The position numbers and the translations under genes are program-made. Shown piece after piece: positions 18,923 to 27,144 of a stretch of 64,000 bases of DNA; positions within the stretch are counted from its first letter, which is position 1, and each line of letters opens with the position of its first letter. Source of the DNA: Fuerstiella marisgermanici. Its GTDB lineage: Bacteria; Planctomycetota; Planctomycetia; Planctomycetales; Planctomycetaceae. A model generated the notes under the pieces. It was given only the letters and a program-made list of their open reading frames with translations, was not told the DNA's origin and made no database searches. The stretch is taken from assembly GCF_001983935.1 (NCBI RefSeq), contig NZ_CP017641.1, positions 7,118,001 through 7,182,000 on the forward strand. Reading direction: 5' to 3'.

Positions 18923-21100
18923 ATGGCACAACTTCTTGCTGCTGCGATTCGAGCCCTACCACTGCTTGCTGTGGCAGCGGTCGTTGGCATCGTGTTGTTT
19001 GGTAGTTCGACTGTCGATCGACGGGCCGAATCGATTGCCGAATTCCTCGATCGCGATGCGGACGGTCGTGTCATAGCCGCCGCTTTTGCAGACGTCTGCC
19101 CCGAGGCCGAAATTTTGCGCGGACTCCCCTCGTTGAAAAGGCTGCAGTTGCACGACATAGCACTGGAGGCTGACACGCTGCAACAGCTGGCGACGATGGA
19201 AGAACTTGCCTCAGTGTCGCTGGATGGTTGCACCTTTCAGGATGGTGAACTGCTGTTGCTGAATGAACTGTCCGGTCTCCAATACCTCAACCTGAGCCGC
19301 ACGTCGGTGCGTTCGGCCGATTTTCACAAGCTGAAGCTTCCCGGTTTGATGACATTCAAGCTGAATGACTGCGATTGGGTCGACAACAGTACGTTGCGAT
19401 CTCTGAAGGCGTTTTCCGCACTGCAGTCACTGGAACTCAATGGTGCAGCGATTACGGATGACGGGATAAAGCATCTTGTCGATCTGCGCGAACTGAATTG
19501 GTTAATGCTTCACGATTGTGAGCTGCTCACTGACCAGACGCTTGAACACCTTGCAGAGTTTGAGTCGCTGTGGAACGTCCGGCTGCCAGGCACCAATCTC
19601 AGCCTTGCGGCTGCACACCGTCTGCGCCAGCATAATCCGTCCGTCCAGTTGCTGGCCAGGCTTAGTGAGTTCAATGAGCTTCAACCGTTTTTCCGACGTA
19701 GCTCGCAATTGGGCGGTACGCCCGTTGATGCGACGTATTTCGAAGGCCTGTCTTCACTGTCGCTTCACGATGAGGAAGGGCTTAACTATGGCCCCCTCTT
19801 ACATGTTCCAGGGTTTGCCCGATTGCATCTTCTCGGAGCGGCCGTTGGTGATGACGCCATGCAGCGCGTGGCCGAAATCACTGCATTGACGTCGCTGGAT
19901 GTCGCTGAGTCGGGAGTCACCGACCGTGGTGTCGAATTTCTGGCGTCCCTGAAGAATCTGGAATCGCTGAATCTCGCCGGAACGAAAATCACAGACAAGA
20001 GTATCGAGAAGCTGGCGGCGTTCTCCAATCTGCGCCGGCTGGATATTTCTCGCACGGCAGTCTCTGACGATGGGCTCGAACTGCTGCATCAACTGCCGGC
20101 GTTGCAGATCCTCAGTGCGCTCGGGCTTGACATGGGCGATAAGGGGCTGGAGCAGATTGCTTCGCTGCAATGCATGATGCCCGGCACGCACGTATCCGGG
20201 TTCGGTATTGCGTTGGACCTCTCTGCCTCACATGTCACAGCCAAAGGTCTGGCATTTCTAAAGGATGCGCCCATCACCTGGGCGAAGCTGAATAACCTTG
20301 CGGTGACGGATGGCGATCTTGCCGTCGTCGGCACGTGGCCAAGGCTGCAACATCTCGATCTGTCCGGAACTCAGGTTACCGGGGCGGGGTTGAACTTCGA
20401 ATCCAATTCGGAACTCCGATCCCTTCTCTTGGCACAGACAAACGTGTCCGACGAAACGCTGCCCCTAATTCGCCTGCCGCCGTCGCTCAGCAATTTATCA
20501 TTGTCGGGAACCACCGTCACTGGCGCGACGCTGCCGGAACTGAGTGGGGCAGGGCTGTATTGGCTGGATGTGTCAGGCACACCGCTGAATGCAGACGGCA
20601 TCACCAATGCGTTTGAGCTGCGGACGTTAACTTTAATTCTGCCAGGCGTTCCGTTACACGCGAGGCAGTCATTAAACCTGAGCGGGCTCGCTGAAGGAGC
20701 TTCCATTTCGCTGGACGCAGACTCACCGATTCTCGACATCCTGACGGAAGAACCTTTGGCTCCAAAGCTGGGTTGGTTGACGCTGCATGAGGCGACGGCG
20801 AAACAGCTGGACGCGGTTCGCAAGATCTCAACCCTCACGTCGCTGCAGCTGATCGACGGTGCGTTTGGCAGTGACAGTTTTCTGAAGTTGTCAGGGCACC
20901 CGTCGCTCACCAACATTTCCTTACGCCACTGCCAACTCGCCCCGGAGGCCATACAAGAGCTTGGGATGGTCAGGAACCTGTCTTCGGTGACCATCGAGGC
21001 AGAATCGGACCAGGCTTTAACCGACGCATTCGACGAACTGCAAATCACCCGACCAGACATCCGAATAAACTTCGTGAACAACAGTTGGGCTGCTTGGTAG
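18923..21100 (+). CDS. Large membrane-anchored leucine-rich-repeat protein
   Basis: About 725 residues, begun here at ATG 18923 because it gives an immediate N-terminal membrane helix (LLAAAIRALPLLAVAAVVGIVLF); a GTG at 18896 would add nine residues. The rest is an almost continuous solenoid of leucine-rich repeats of about 23-25 residues with consensus LxxLxLxxTxVTDxGL, for example LESLNLAGTKITDKSI and LRRLDISRTAVSDDGL. This is the bacterial RNI-like type common in planctomycetes. The domain should lie outside the cytoplasmic membrane and act in protein binding. No catalytic domain is present. It resembles the LRR half of the 3609-4691 protein but lacks the zinc ribbon. The mobile island begins 74 bp after the stop. 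Confidence 0.88.
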   Translation: MAQLLAAAIRALPLLAVAAVVGIVLFGSSTVDRRAESIAEFLDRDADGRVIAAAFADVCPEAEILRGLPSLKRLQLHDIALEADTLQQLATMEELASVSLDGCTFQDGELLLLNELSGLQYLNLSRTSVRSADFHKLKLPGLMTFKLNDCDWVDNSTLRSLKAFSALQSLELNGAAITDDGIKHLVDLRELNWLMLHDCELLTDQTLEHLAEFESLWNVRLPGTNLSLAAAHRLRQHNPSVQLLARLSEFNELQPFFRRSSQLGGTPVDATYFEGLSSLSLHDEEGLNYGPLLHVPGFARLHLLGAAVGDDAMQRVAEITALTSLDVAESGVTDRGVEFLASLKNLESLNLAGTKITDKSIEKLAAFSNLRRLDISRTAVSDDGLELLHQLPALQILSALGLDMGDKGLEQIASLQCMMPGTHVSGFGIALDLSASHVTAKGLAFLKDAPITWAKLNNLAVTDGDLAVVGTWPRLQHLDLSGTQVTGAGLNFESNSELRSLLLAQTNVSDETLPLIRLPPSLSNLSLSGTTVTGATLPELSGAGLYWLDVSGTPLNADGITNAFELRTLTLILPGVPLHARQSLNLSGLAEGASISLDADSPILDILTEEPLAPKLGWLTLHEATAKQLDAVRKISTLTSLQLIDGAFGSDSFLKLSGHPSLTNISLRHCQLAPEAIQELGMVRNLSSVTIEAESDQALTDAFDELQITRPDIRINFVNNSWAAW

Positions 21101-21174
21101 CCAAAAGGCTGTTGCGGAATTGCTGGATCACGAATCGTTGACCAATCACCGTTGGTTGGGACTGTTTGACCAGA

Positions 21175-21188
21175 CTAAGAACCCCTAA
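21175..21188 (+). repeat. Left arm of 14-bp island-flanking inverted repeat
   Basis: CTAAGAACCCCTAA. Its exact reverse complement lies at 30324-30337. It ends precisely where the IS1634-like element begins, and its last four bases (CTAA) are the left flank of that element. Confidence 0.75.
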
Positions 21189-23236
21189 CCCAACTTCCCC
21201 AGCAGCGGCACAAAATGTGGTTGCAGAGAATTTATTTGGCGTGTTTTTGTTATCGATTTTCCGAAAGTCCAGCGTTTGAAATCTGAAACACGATGTAGTG
21301 ACGACCTCTGATCTGGCCGGTCAGAGATCGATCGGTAGCATTTGCGATCATGTTCATTCGCCAATGCCATCGAATCAAAAACGGTCGTCGCCACGCCTAC
21401 TGGGCGCTGGTCGAATCGTATCGCTCGGCCAGTGGGCCGCGGCAGCGGGTGGTCGCGTGGCTGGGGAAGCTTGACGAAGCCGGTCGACTGGGCGTCCATC
21501 AGGCGGCGGAAGTTTTGGCCGGTAGCGATGAGGTTGCACCCGGTGTCACCGCTGATCAGTCACAACCGCTCAGTCGACAGATGCGATTCGAGTTCGATGA
21601 TGATGCGTCTGCCGTGACTCCGCGATGGGTCGAAGTCAACGCCGCCGGAGTTCGTGTGGAAAACCTGCGACAGTTCGGCGGGCCGTGGATGGCTCTGCAC
21701 CTGATTCGCACGCTGCAACTGGATACGTTCCTGAGCAACGCGATCCCTGAAGGTCGTGAACTGGTCGGCTGGGATGTGAGTTCGCTGATTCTGATCATTG
21801 CGCGGCTGCTCGAACCTGCCAGCGAACTCTTCACCGCCGAACAATGGTATCCGAAAACGGCACTGCGGGATCTGCTCGGCGTGAGCGAAGAACGTGTGAA
21901 CGATAATCGGCTGTACCGCACACTCGATCAGCTGCTGCCGCACAAGGACGCATTGGAAACGCATCTGAAGAATCGCCTTGGCCATCTGTTCGATCTCGAA
22001 TACGACCTGCTGATGTATGACGTCACCAGCACTTACTTCGAAGGTCAGGCCGAACGCAATCCGCTGGCTCAGCGTGGCTATTCGCGCGATAACCGCAGCG
22101 ACTGCAAGCAGGTCTGCATCGGGCTGGTGGTGTCTCGATGCGGAATGCCGCTGGGATACAAGGTGTTTGCCGGCAATACGGCCGACGTTACTACCGTGGA
22201 ACACATCGTCGAAACGATGGAAGCACGCTACGGGAAAAGCGATCGCATCTGGGTGATGGATCGCGGCATGGTGTCGGAAGACAACATCGAATTCCTGCGC
22301 GAAGGCGGTCGACGCTACATCGTCGGCACTCCCAAATCGATGCTGAAGAAGTTTGAACACGAGCTGCTGAAGGAAGACTGGACCAGCATTCGCGATGGCC
22401 TGGAAGTCAAGGTCGTGCCGTGGCCCGGCAGCGACGATCCGGATGAATCGGAAGACTGCAACACATCGCCGGAGACATTCATCCTGTGTCGCAGTCGCGA
22501 TCGATCAATGAAGGAAGAAGCGATCACACAGCGCTTCGAAAAGAAGATCGAAGAGTCGCTCATCCGCATGACGGCGCGGTGCGATAAACAGAAACGCGAC
22601 CCGATGAAGGTCGAACGTGAGATCGGCCGGCTGCTCGGAAAGAACACTCGAGCGGCAAAGCTCTTCGACGTGAAAGTCACGAAGACAGATGACGGGGCCG
22701 CACGCATCGAATGGTCAAAGATCGAAGCTACGCGTGACTGGGCGACTCTGAGTTCCGGATGCTATCTGCTGCGAACCAATGTCAGCGACTGGTCCGACGA
22801 AGAACTTTGGAAGGCATACATCCAACTGACCGAAGCGGAAGCCGCGTTCCGAATTCACAAAAGCGATCTTTCGATCCGCCCGATCTGGCATCAGAAGGAG
22901 GAACGTGTTCTGGCACACATCTTCGTGTGTTTTCTGGCATACGTCCTGTGGAAGACGCTTGGTCAGTTGTGCAGCAAAGCAGGGCTGGGCGACGAACCGC
23001 GCCGTGTGCTTGCGGAGCTGTCGGAGATCCGTTCGATGGACGTCGTCCTGCCCACTCGCACCGGCCCGGAGATCCGCACCCGCTGCGTGTCAAAGCCCTC
23101 CGACCATCAGCAGATTCTTCTGGAAAAGCTGAGCCTCAAACTGCCCTCAAAAATAATCCAAAAGCAAATGTAGTGGAAACTTCTGGCCGCTCACCCCACA
23201 AAACACTGCCTTCGTGACTCGAGTTGGGGAAGTTGG
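21189..23236 (+). mobile_element. IS1634-like insertion sequence, copy 1
   Basis: A 2048-bp element bounded by the 13-bp inverted repeat CCCAACTTCCCCA, with one transposase gene. It is about 98-99% identical to the copy at 49476-51524. Flanking tetranucleotides are CTAA on the left and TTAA on the right, so any 4-bp target duplication is imperfect here, unlike copy 2. It lies just inside the left arm of the island-flanking repeat. Confidence 0.93.
21350..23173 (+). CDS. IS1634-family (IS4-superfamily) DDE transposase, copy 1
   Basis: 607-residue cut-and-paste transposase. The RNase H-like core shows the first Asp at 224 ([11 protein letters not shown]), then the family stretch [18 protein letters not shown], the second Asp at 304 (WVMDRGMVS), and the Glu in the late motif [14 protein letters not shown] (495 or 497). 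The N-terminal 80 residues ([16 protein letters not shown]) are typical of this family. It is uninterrupted and probably active. It differs from copy 2 by only two residues (SMKEE against SKKEE, and EERVLA against EDRVLA). Confidence 0.95.
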   Translation: MFIRQCHRIKNGRRHAYWALVESYRSASGPRQRVVAWLGKLDEAGRLGVHQAAEVLAGSDEVAPGVTADQSQPLSRQMRFEFDDDASAVTPRWVEVNAAGVRVENLRQFGGPWMALHLIRTLQLDTFLSNAIPEGRELVGWDVSSLILIIARLLEPASELFTAEQWYPKTALRDLLGVSEERVNDNRLYRTLDQLLPHKDALETHLKNRLGHLFDLEYDLLMYDVTSTYFEGQAERNPLAQRGYSRDNRSDCKQVCIGLVVSRCGMPLGYKVFAGNTADVTTVEHIVETMEARYGKSDRIWVMDRGMVSEDNIEFLREGGRRYIVGTPKSMLKKFEHELLKEDWTSIRDGLEVKVVPWPGSDDPDESEDCNTSPETFILCRSRDRSMKEEAITQRFEKKIEESLIRMTARCDKQKRDPMKVEREIGRLLGKNTRAAKLFDVKVTKTDDGAARIEWSKIEATRDWATLSSGCYLLRTNVSDWSDEELWKAYIQLTEAEAAFRIHKSDLSIRPIWHQKEERVLAHIFVCFLAYVLWKTLGQLCSKAGLGDEPRRVLAELSEIRSMDVVLPTRTGPEIRTRCVSKPSDHQQILLEKLSLKLPSKIIQKQM

Positions 23237-23408
23237 GTTAAGCCGTTCCTAGCCGCTGGGTGGCCCGACCGACCTGTTCGGTCGGGTCGCGTAGCGACAG
23301 GATGCCTGTTTGTGAGCATTCCATCGGACATGGAATTCGATACTGATTGGACGCCGAATGATGAGACATCTTGCGCCTGCGGCACCCAGCCGATCGGCCG
23401 GGCCACCC

Positions 23409-23590
23409 CGCGTTTGGGAGTGCCGCGTCGCCAGGCGATTCGTCACGCGAAAAATCGCAAGAGCTACTGGCACATGGCCAAGACCATCGCCAGCGGTGTC
23501 GGCTTTACGAACGCGATGCTCGCGGAGCTGGGTCTCCTGAGCCTGAAACATCTCTGGAACGAACTGGCTCCCCTTCGTCAAACCGCCTGA
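23409..23590 (+). pseudogene. C-terminal fragment of a group II intron reverse transcriptase/maturase
   Basis: The last 60 codons of an intron-encoded protein: RRQAIRHAKNRKSYWHMAK, then GFTNAMLAELGLLSLKHLWNEL. This matches the usual ending of group II intron RTs (arginine/lysine-rich helix, SRKGYWRM-like motif, GL-SLRDLW). The finger, palm and X domains are missing; sequence upstream toward the IS1634 element is unrelated. The TGA stop (23588-23590) lies inside the 5' strand of the predicted domain V hairpin. It is a dead remnant and cannot encode an active RT. Confidence 0.75.
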
Positions 23591-23651
23591 TGCGGTCCCG
23601 CATGTCAGGCGGTGTGGGGAGGGCCACCGGAAACGCTGGCCCTTACCCGAT
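23582..23651 (+). ncRNA. Group II intron 3' end (domains V and VI), remnant
   Basis: Domain V-like hairpin: ACCGCCTGA (23582-23590) pairs perfectly with TCAGGCGGT (23605-23613), enclosing a TGCG/CGCA upper stem and a 2-nt bulge. Domain VI-like hairpin: AGGGCCA (23620-23626) with TGGCCCT (23637-23643). It ends TTACCCGAT, the expected purine-pyrimidine (AY) intron end. The same architecture with compensating base changes occurs at 24878-24947. Placement directly after the RT stop is typical of group II introns. Confidence 0.7.
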
Positions 23652-24161
23652 TTATGCCTTTTTTGCTTGACCCTCAAGATGTGCCCGCAGTTCTGAAATG
23701 AGCTTTTCAAAAACAGGGAATGGAGGCTCTCCACTGTGCCCCAAATGCTTTAGTGCACGTTTTGCAAGCGCCACGCCTTGTATTTTGTCATTGCCATTGA
23801 AACAGTCAATAGCAGCGTGAGCCAATGCATTTGCGGATGCAGCGTTCCAATAGCGAATTTGTTCATCGGCATCATCACCAATTCTGGCATCCAGCTTGGA
23901 GGCCGCCTCAAATTGCTGTTTATCGCGATGAAAGTCTGCATACAAAGCAAGCGTTTGCTGCACATGCCAATCACCAACGGACGCTCTGGCGACGACCTCA
24001 GTCTTCTTGAGCAGAGCCTCCCATTCGTCAACGGTTGTGTCGCTCGAACTCATAATGTTCTTAATTGAAGCAGCCCAGTCGTCGTGTTGCATTGCAATTG
24101 CTGCTTTGTGATTCGAGGCATAACGCCGACCATCAGCCAGTTGTGGCGGTTGATGATCCAT
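23652..24161 (-). CDS. Hypothetical helical protein (operon partner of the 24871-25656 gene)
   Basis: About 169 residues starting at ATG 24161 (MDHQPPQLADGRRYAS). An in-frame upstream start at 24236 lies inside the group II intron and is not credible. The protein is alpha-helical, rich in Ala and acidic residues, with TPR-like spacing (for example DKIQGVALAKRALKHLGHSG), and has no signal or membrane segment. I do not recognise the family. Its stop codon abuts the 3' end of the intron remnant at 23651. If the 24201-24947 intron is removed, this gene overlaps the end of the upstream gene by 29 bp, a normal operon arrangement. It is probably a passenger of the island. Confidence 0.6.
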   Translation of the reverse strand: MDHQPPQLADGRRYASNHKAAIAMQHDDWAASIKNIMSSSDTTVDEWEALLKKTEVVARASVGDWHVQQTLALYADFHRDKQQFEAASKLDARIGDDADEQIRYWNAASANALAHAAIDCFNGNDKIQGVALAKRALKHLGHSGEPPFPVFEKLISELRAHLEGQAKKA

Positions 24162-24200
24162 GTGAAAACGCGCCGTTCGCAACTCGGCTGCATGCTGTTG

Positions 24201-24947
24201 GTACGCCTGGCATGGCGTGTGTTTTGTGGGGTGCAAGTCCCCTGTACGAGAATGGAGGTCTTGTGGATTAATGGTACATCCATTGAGCTGCAGGAATCAA
24301 GTACGAGACGAGGGCAACTGTGGGGAGGAAGCCTGCGAATGCGCCGTCAAGCTGACACTCAACAGTCGTCGTCAGCCGCATTCTCGTCAAAGCTGCGAGC
24401 CACCATTGGTGGTTGAAATTCTACGAACAGAAATCGGATACAAGGCCGGTGCGGACAGGTGAGTGAGCCAATCATCACGAAACCGTCTTCGTTCATCCGC
24501 ATTGGTAAATCCGGAGCTTGTGCAGCGAAAGTCACACGTCTTATCCAGGGAGATCCGTCGTTCGTATCTGTCAGAAGAGCTTGCTCAAAGGCAGAGCGAT
24601 TCGTGGTCAACACGTATGGTGATCGACGGAAGTCAGCAGAGGTCGTAGTACTGTTTCGTCATACGCCACTGACGACAAGAAGGACCGAACTTTGAAGAAC
24701 AAGGACGAGCACTCGCTGATCTCGAACCGAGGGGGAACGTCTGCTCAGCAGATGGTTCCCGTGCTCCGACCGGAGCGAACCGGTTTGGCTGTTAGTGTCC
24801 TGCCAGCCTTAAGGGCGTTTATTGTGACCGTCTTGTCTTCGGACAACTCTGACGCAGAGCTTGCGTCTCTTCAGGGAACCGTCTGGTGCGGTCCCGCATG
24901 CCAGGTGGTGTGGGGGCCGCGGTCAGAAATGGCCGCGGCTACCCGAT
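24201..24947 (+). ncRNA. ORF-deleted group II intron
   Basis: A 747-nt segment with both ends of a bacterial group II intron. The 5' end GTACGCCTGGCATGG resembles the usual GUGCGCCCGGCAUGG start (one base from GUGCG) and is followed by GGGTGCAAGTCCC. Internal landmarks are GGATACAAGGCCGGT (near 24437) and GACGGAAGTCAGCAGAGGTC (near 24625), which normally lies just upstream of the intron-encoded protein. Only the protein's first few dozen codons seem to remain (from 24692); the RT core is deleted. Domain V is ACCGTCTGG/CCAGGTGGT (24878-24909) and domain VI is GCCGCGGTC/GGCCGCGGC (24916-24939). It ends CTACCCGAT at 24947. It would depend on a maturase in trans. It lies antisense to its host operon. 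Confidence 0.72.
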
Positions 24948-25656
24948 TTATGCTGTGGCTCCAATACGAATGACGTTCAGCACTGTATCGAAAATCGCGG
25001 GTGGTAACGATGTCGTTGAACAGTCCCCCTGAATCGTAATGCACCGTAAACCTGAGACGCGACCTGTCTGGGATATCAGCGTCTTCGTCAATGAACGCCC
25101 ACCAGGTTGTTGCCCCACATCCGTATTCCATTGATGCATCGTGGAGTGTGGATTTAGTGTCAAGATTGGTTACGACCATCACGGGTATCTTGCCGGGGAG
25201 AAACGTCTGCGTAGTTTCATGCCAGTGCGGCAAGACCCGATACCGCATCCTTTTGGTAATATTGGACGTGAACCGCAGATCCCGGTCTGGAAAGCCGCGT
25301 GGGTCAATTTGCGGAATCGGAGCGTCGAGGAGTACGTTGATTTCTCGTAGCTGAGCGAACAGATCGGGGGACAACGCAAGAGAAAAAAGGAGTTGATCCT
25401 CGGGGTCGCGGAAGTCCATGTTCCAGCCTCGACCGCGAAATTGTTCAGCCGACAGTTTGATGGGCAGGTCGCTTATCGAACATTTCGTGCGAGGATTTCT
25501 ATCCGCCGGATAATGCCAGAAGACGATCTTTGTGTCGTTCGGCAACTTCGTGCTTAGAACGCCAGAGATGTGAACAATGAAACCGGGTTCATCGTCTGAG
25601 GCAAATGTGCCGCCAGCGAATGTGAATGCAGTCAAGATTACTAGCGTGCGTTGCAT
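24871..25656 (-). CDS. Secreted hypothetical protein, C-terminus replaced by intron sequence
   Basis: 261 codons with a clear signal peptide (LVILTAFTFAGGTFASDD). The mature part is beta-rich, with no enzymatic motif I can name. True gene sequence runs only to about 24948. The last 25 or so residues (NRVAAAISDRG onward) are translated from the antisense strand of the group II intron. Joining the exon flanks restores a frame that continues for about 25 codons to a TGA at 24133-24135, overlapping the following gene by 29 bp. The intron runs opposite to this gene, so splicing cannot repair its mRNA. The original function is unknown. Confidence 0.7.
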   Translation of the reverse strand: MQRTLVILTAFTFAGGTFASDDEPGFIVHISGVLSTKLPNDTKIVFWHYPADRNPRTKCSISDLPIKLSAEQFRGRGWNMDFRDPEDQLLFSLALSPDLFAQLREINVLLDAPIPQIDPRGFPDRDLRFTSNITKRMRYRVLPHWHETTQTFLPGKIPVMVVTNLDTKSTLHDASMEYGCGATTWWAFIDEDADIPDRSRLRFTVHYDSGGLFNDIVTTRDFRYSAERHSYWSHSINRVAAAISDRGPHTTWHAGPHQTVP

Positions 25657-25789
25657 AGCTGCATAAAGTTAGAGTTCACCGGATTGCGGTGTGTGAGCGT
25701 GGATTCAGATTGGTCGCGGCCCGCAATACCGGTGCAACGGTGTGGTTGAACAGGGCGGCTTTGCCGCTTCTATCGGGGGGGACCGCAGT

Positions 25790-25999
25790 TTACGGTGCTC
25801 GAGCGTGGACGACGGGTGGCTGATGCCTTGTAAAAACACGAGGCAACGGACGATAAACCAGTTGCGTCACCACGTTCGTATTACACCGTGGACAACGCTG
25901 AGGGTCAAGGCTTTTGCCCCCTGAGGCGGCCTGTTTCGACGCGGCACGGCCGTCTTCGGCAGACAACCGTTCGCACACACGCTTTCGCTGACCCTGGCA
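25790..25999 (-). pseudogene. IS91-like transposase, C-terminal remnant
   Basis: Minus-strand frame containing CPRCNTNVVTQLVYRPLP, which resembles the CPxC-type C-terminal tail of IS91-family Y2 transposases. It lies exactly on the other side of the IS3 insertion from the IS91 core fragment at 29983-30323 and in the same orientation. It is the separated 3' part of one transposase gene. The frame across the IS3 junction is not cleanly preserved, so an extra indel is likely. Confidence 0.55.
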
Positions 26000-26065
26000 T
26001 GCTCCCCTTGAACAGGTCCATCACTATGAGAGTCTACTGACGAATTCATTCTCAGGAGACTCAGG

Positions 26066-26350
26066 ATGTCGAAGAAACGTGAACGTCACACTCCGGAGCA
26101 GATTGTTCGGAAGCTTCGTGATGCGGATGCGATGCTGACGAGCGGCAAGTCGCTCGGTGAGGTTGTTCAATCGCTGGCTGTCAGTGAAGCGACGTATCAT
26201 CGCTGGCGTCAGCAGTACGGCGGGATGAAGGCCGAGGAAGCAAAGCGTCTGAAGGAACTGGAAGTTGAGAACGCTCGGCTTAAGAAGCTGCTTGCGGAAG
26301 CGGAACTCGACAAGGCAATGCTGAAGGAGATCGCGGAGGGAAACTTCTGA
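26066..26350 (+). CDS. IS3-family transposase OrfA
   Basis: 94-residue DNA-binding subunit with an N-terminal helix-turn-helix (YTPEQI-like HTPEQIVRKLRDADAML ... SEATYHRWRQQYGG). A leucine-zipper helix follows (LKELEVENARLKKLLAEAEL). It has an AGGAG-like site (CAGGAGACTCAGG) before the ATG. Its last codons contain the slippery sequence GGGAAAC, so ribosomes can shift to make the OrfAB transposase. OrfA itself is intact, but the fused product is now truncated because orfB is broken. Confidence 0.93.
   Translation: MSKKRERHTPEQIVRKLRDADAMLTSGKSLGEVVQSLAVSEATYHRWRQQYGGMKAEEAKRLKELEVENARLKKLLAEAELDKAMLKEIAEGNF
26338..26344 (+). promoter_or_regulatory. Programmed -1 frameshift site GGGAAAC
   Basis: In the orfA frame the codons are GGA AAC (26339-26344) preceded by G, the canonical X XXY YYZ heptamer. 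Two codons later orfA ends at TGA (26348-26350). After a -1 slip the frame reads AAA CTT CTG ACG and runs straight into orfB. Confidence 0.75.
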
Positions 26351-27111
26351 CGGTCTCCCGGAAACGCGAGGCCGTCAAACATGTGCAGGAGAAGTTCGAC
26401 GTTTCGGAACGTCACGCGTGCCGAACGGTTGGTCAGCATCGTTCGGTTCATCGTCGTGAACCCGTTGTTCGCGATGATGAGGCGGCGTTGGTGAAGCGAA
26501 TGCTGGAGCTGGTTCGTGAGCATCCGCGATTTGGTTATCGGCGTATCTGTCGTCTTCTTCGTCGCGAAGAATTCGTGGTGAACAGGAAGCGAATGTATCG
26601 CCTTTGGCGTCGTGAAGGCCTGAAGGTCTGTCGACGAACGAAGAAGCGGCGTGGCACTGGCGGCAGTAAAAACGCTTGTCATGTTCACCGATCGCGGGGA
26701 AAAAACGACGTATGGGCGTGGGATTTTGTGTTTGACTACACAACGAATGGAACTCAGTTGAAGTGGCTGACCGTTGTTGACGAATTCACTCGGGAGTGCG
26801 TTGCGTTGAAAGTTTCTCGCAGTATCAAAGCCGACGACGTAATCGACACGTTGTGTGAATTGATCGCTGCTCGCGGTGTGCCGAACCACATTCGCAGCGA
26901 CAACGGCCCAGAGTTTATCGCGAAGGCGATTGGCAAGTGGCTGAAACAAACAGGCGTCTCGGCGCTGTACGTCGAGCCGGGATCGCCGTGGCAGAACGGG
27001 TATTCCGAGAGTTTCAATTCGAAGCTTCGCGATGAATTTCTGAACGTGGAAGAGTTTGAAAGTGTTCGCGATGCCGTACAGATGACGAAGGAATTTCAAC
27101 GTCAGTACAAC
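26345..27111 (+). pseudogene. IS3-family OrfB (rve integrase core), 5' fragment
   Basis: Catalytic subunit of the IS3 transposase, entered by -1 frameshift or from a GTG at 26383. It has the HTH_21 region (REHPRFGYRRICRLLRRE) and the rve DDE core with Asp in VWAWDFVFDYT, the second Asp in HIRSDNGPEF and Glu in WQNGYSESFNSKLRDEFL. The frame is intact to FQRQYN at 27111, then runs into unrelated sequence. The missing end, beginning EVRPHSALDYQTP, lies 2.6 kb away at 29735-29857. All three acidic residues are on this fragment, but the C-terminal tail is lost. Confidence 0.9.
27105..27111 (+). repeat. Left junction repeat GTACAAC of the serine-recombinase element
   Basis: GTACAAC at the point where orfB stops matching. 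The same 7 bp recur at 29728-29734, where orfB resumes. It is probably the att core or overlap of the integration. Confidence 0.65.
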
Positions 27112-27144
27112 TGTGTTTCATTATGCACCTTTGTTCTATTTGAG

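Noticed and set aside
20371-21081. 236-codon minus-strand frame over the LRR gene
   Set aside because: Ser/Arg-rich antisense of repeated LRR codons.
21560-22360. 266-codon minus-strand frame over the IS1634 transposase (also at 49847-50647)
   Set aside because: Present in both copies simply because the transposase gene is; no independent evidence of coding.
23263-23286. CCCGACC/GGTCGGG stem-loop beside IS1634 copy 1, considered as a terminator or regulatory RNA
   Set aside because: Short GC-rich stem with a 10-nt loop in degraded mobile DNA; no U-tract and no adjacent gene that needs it.
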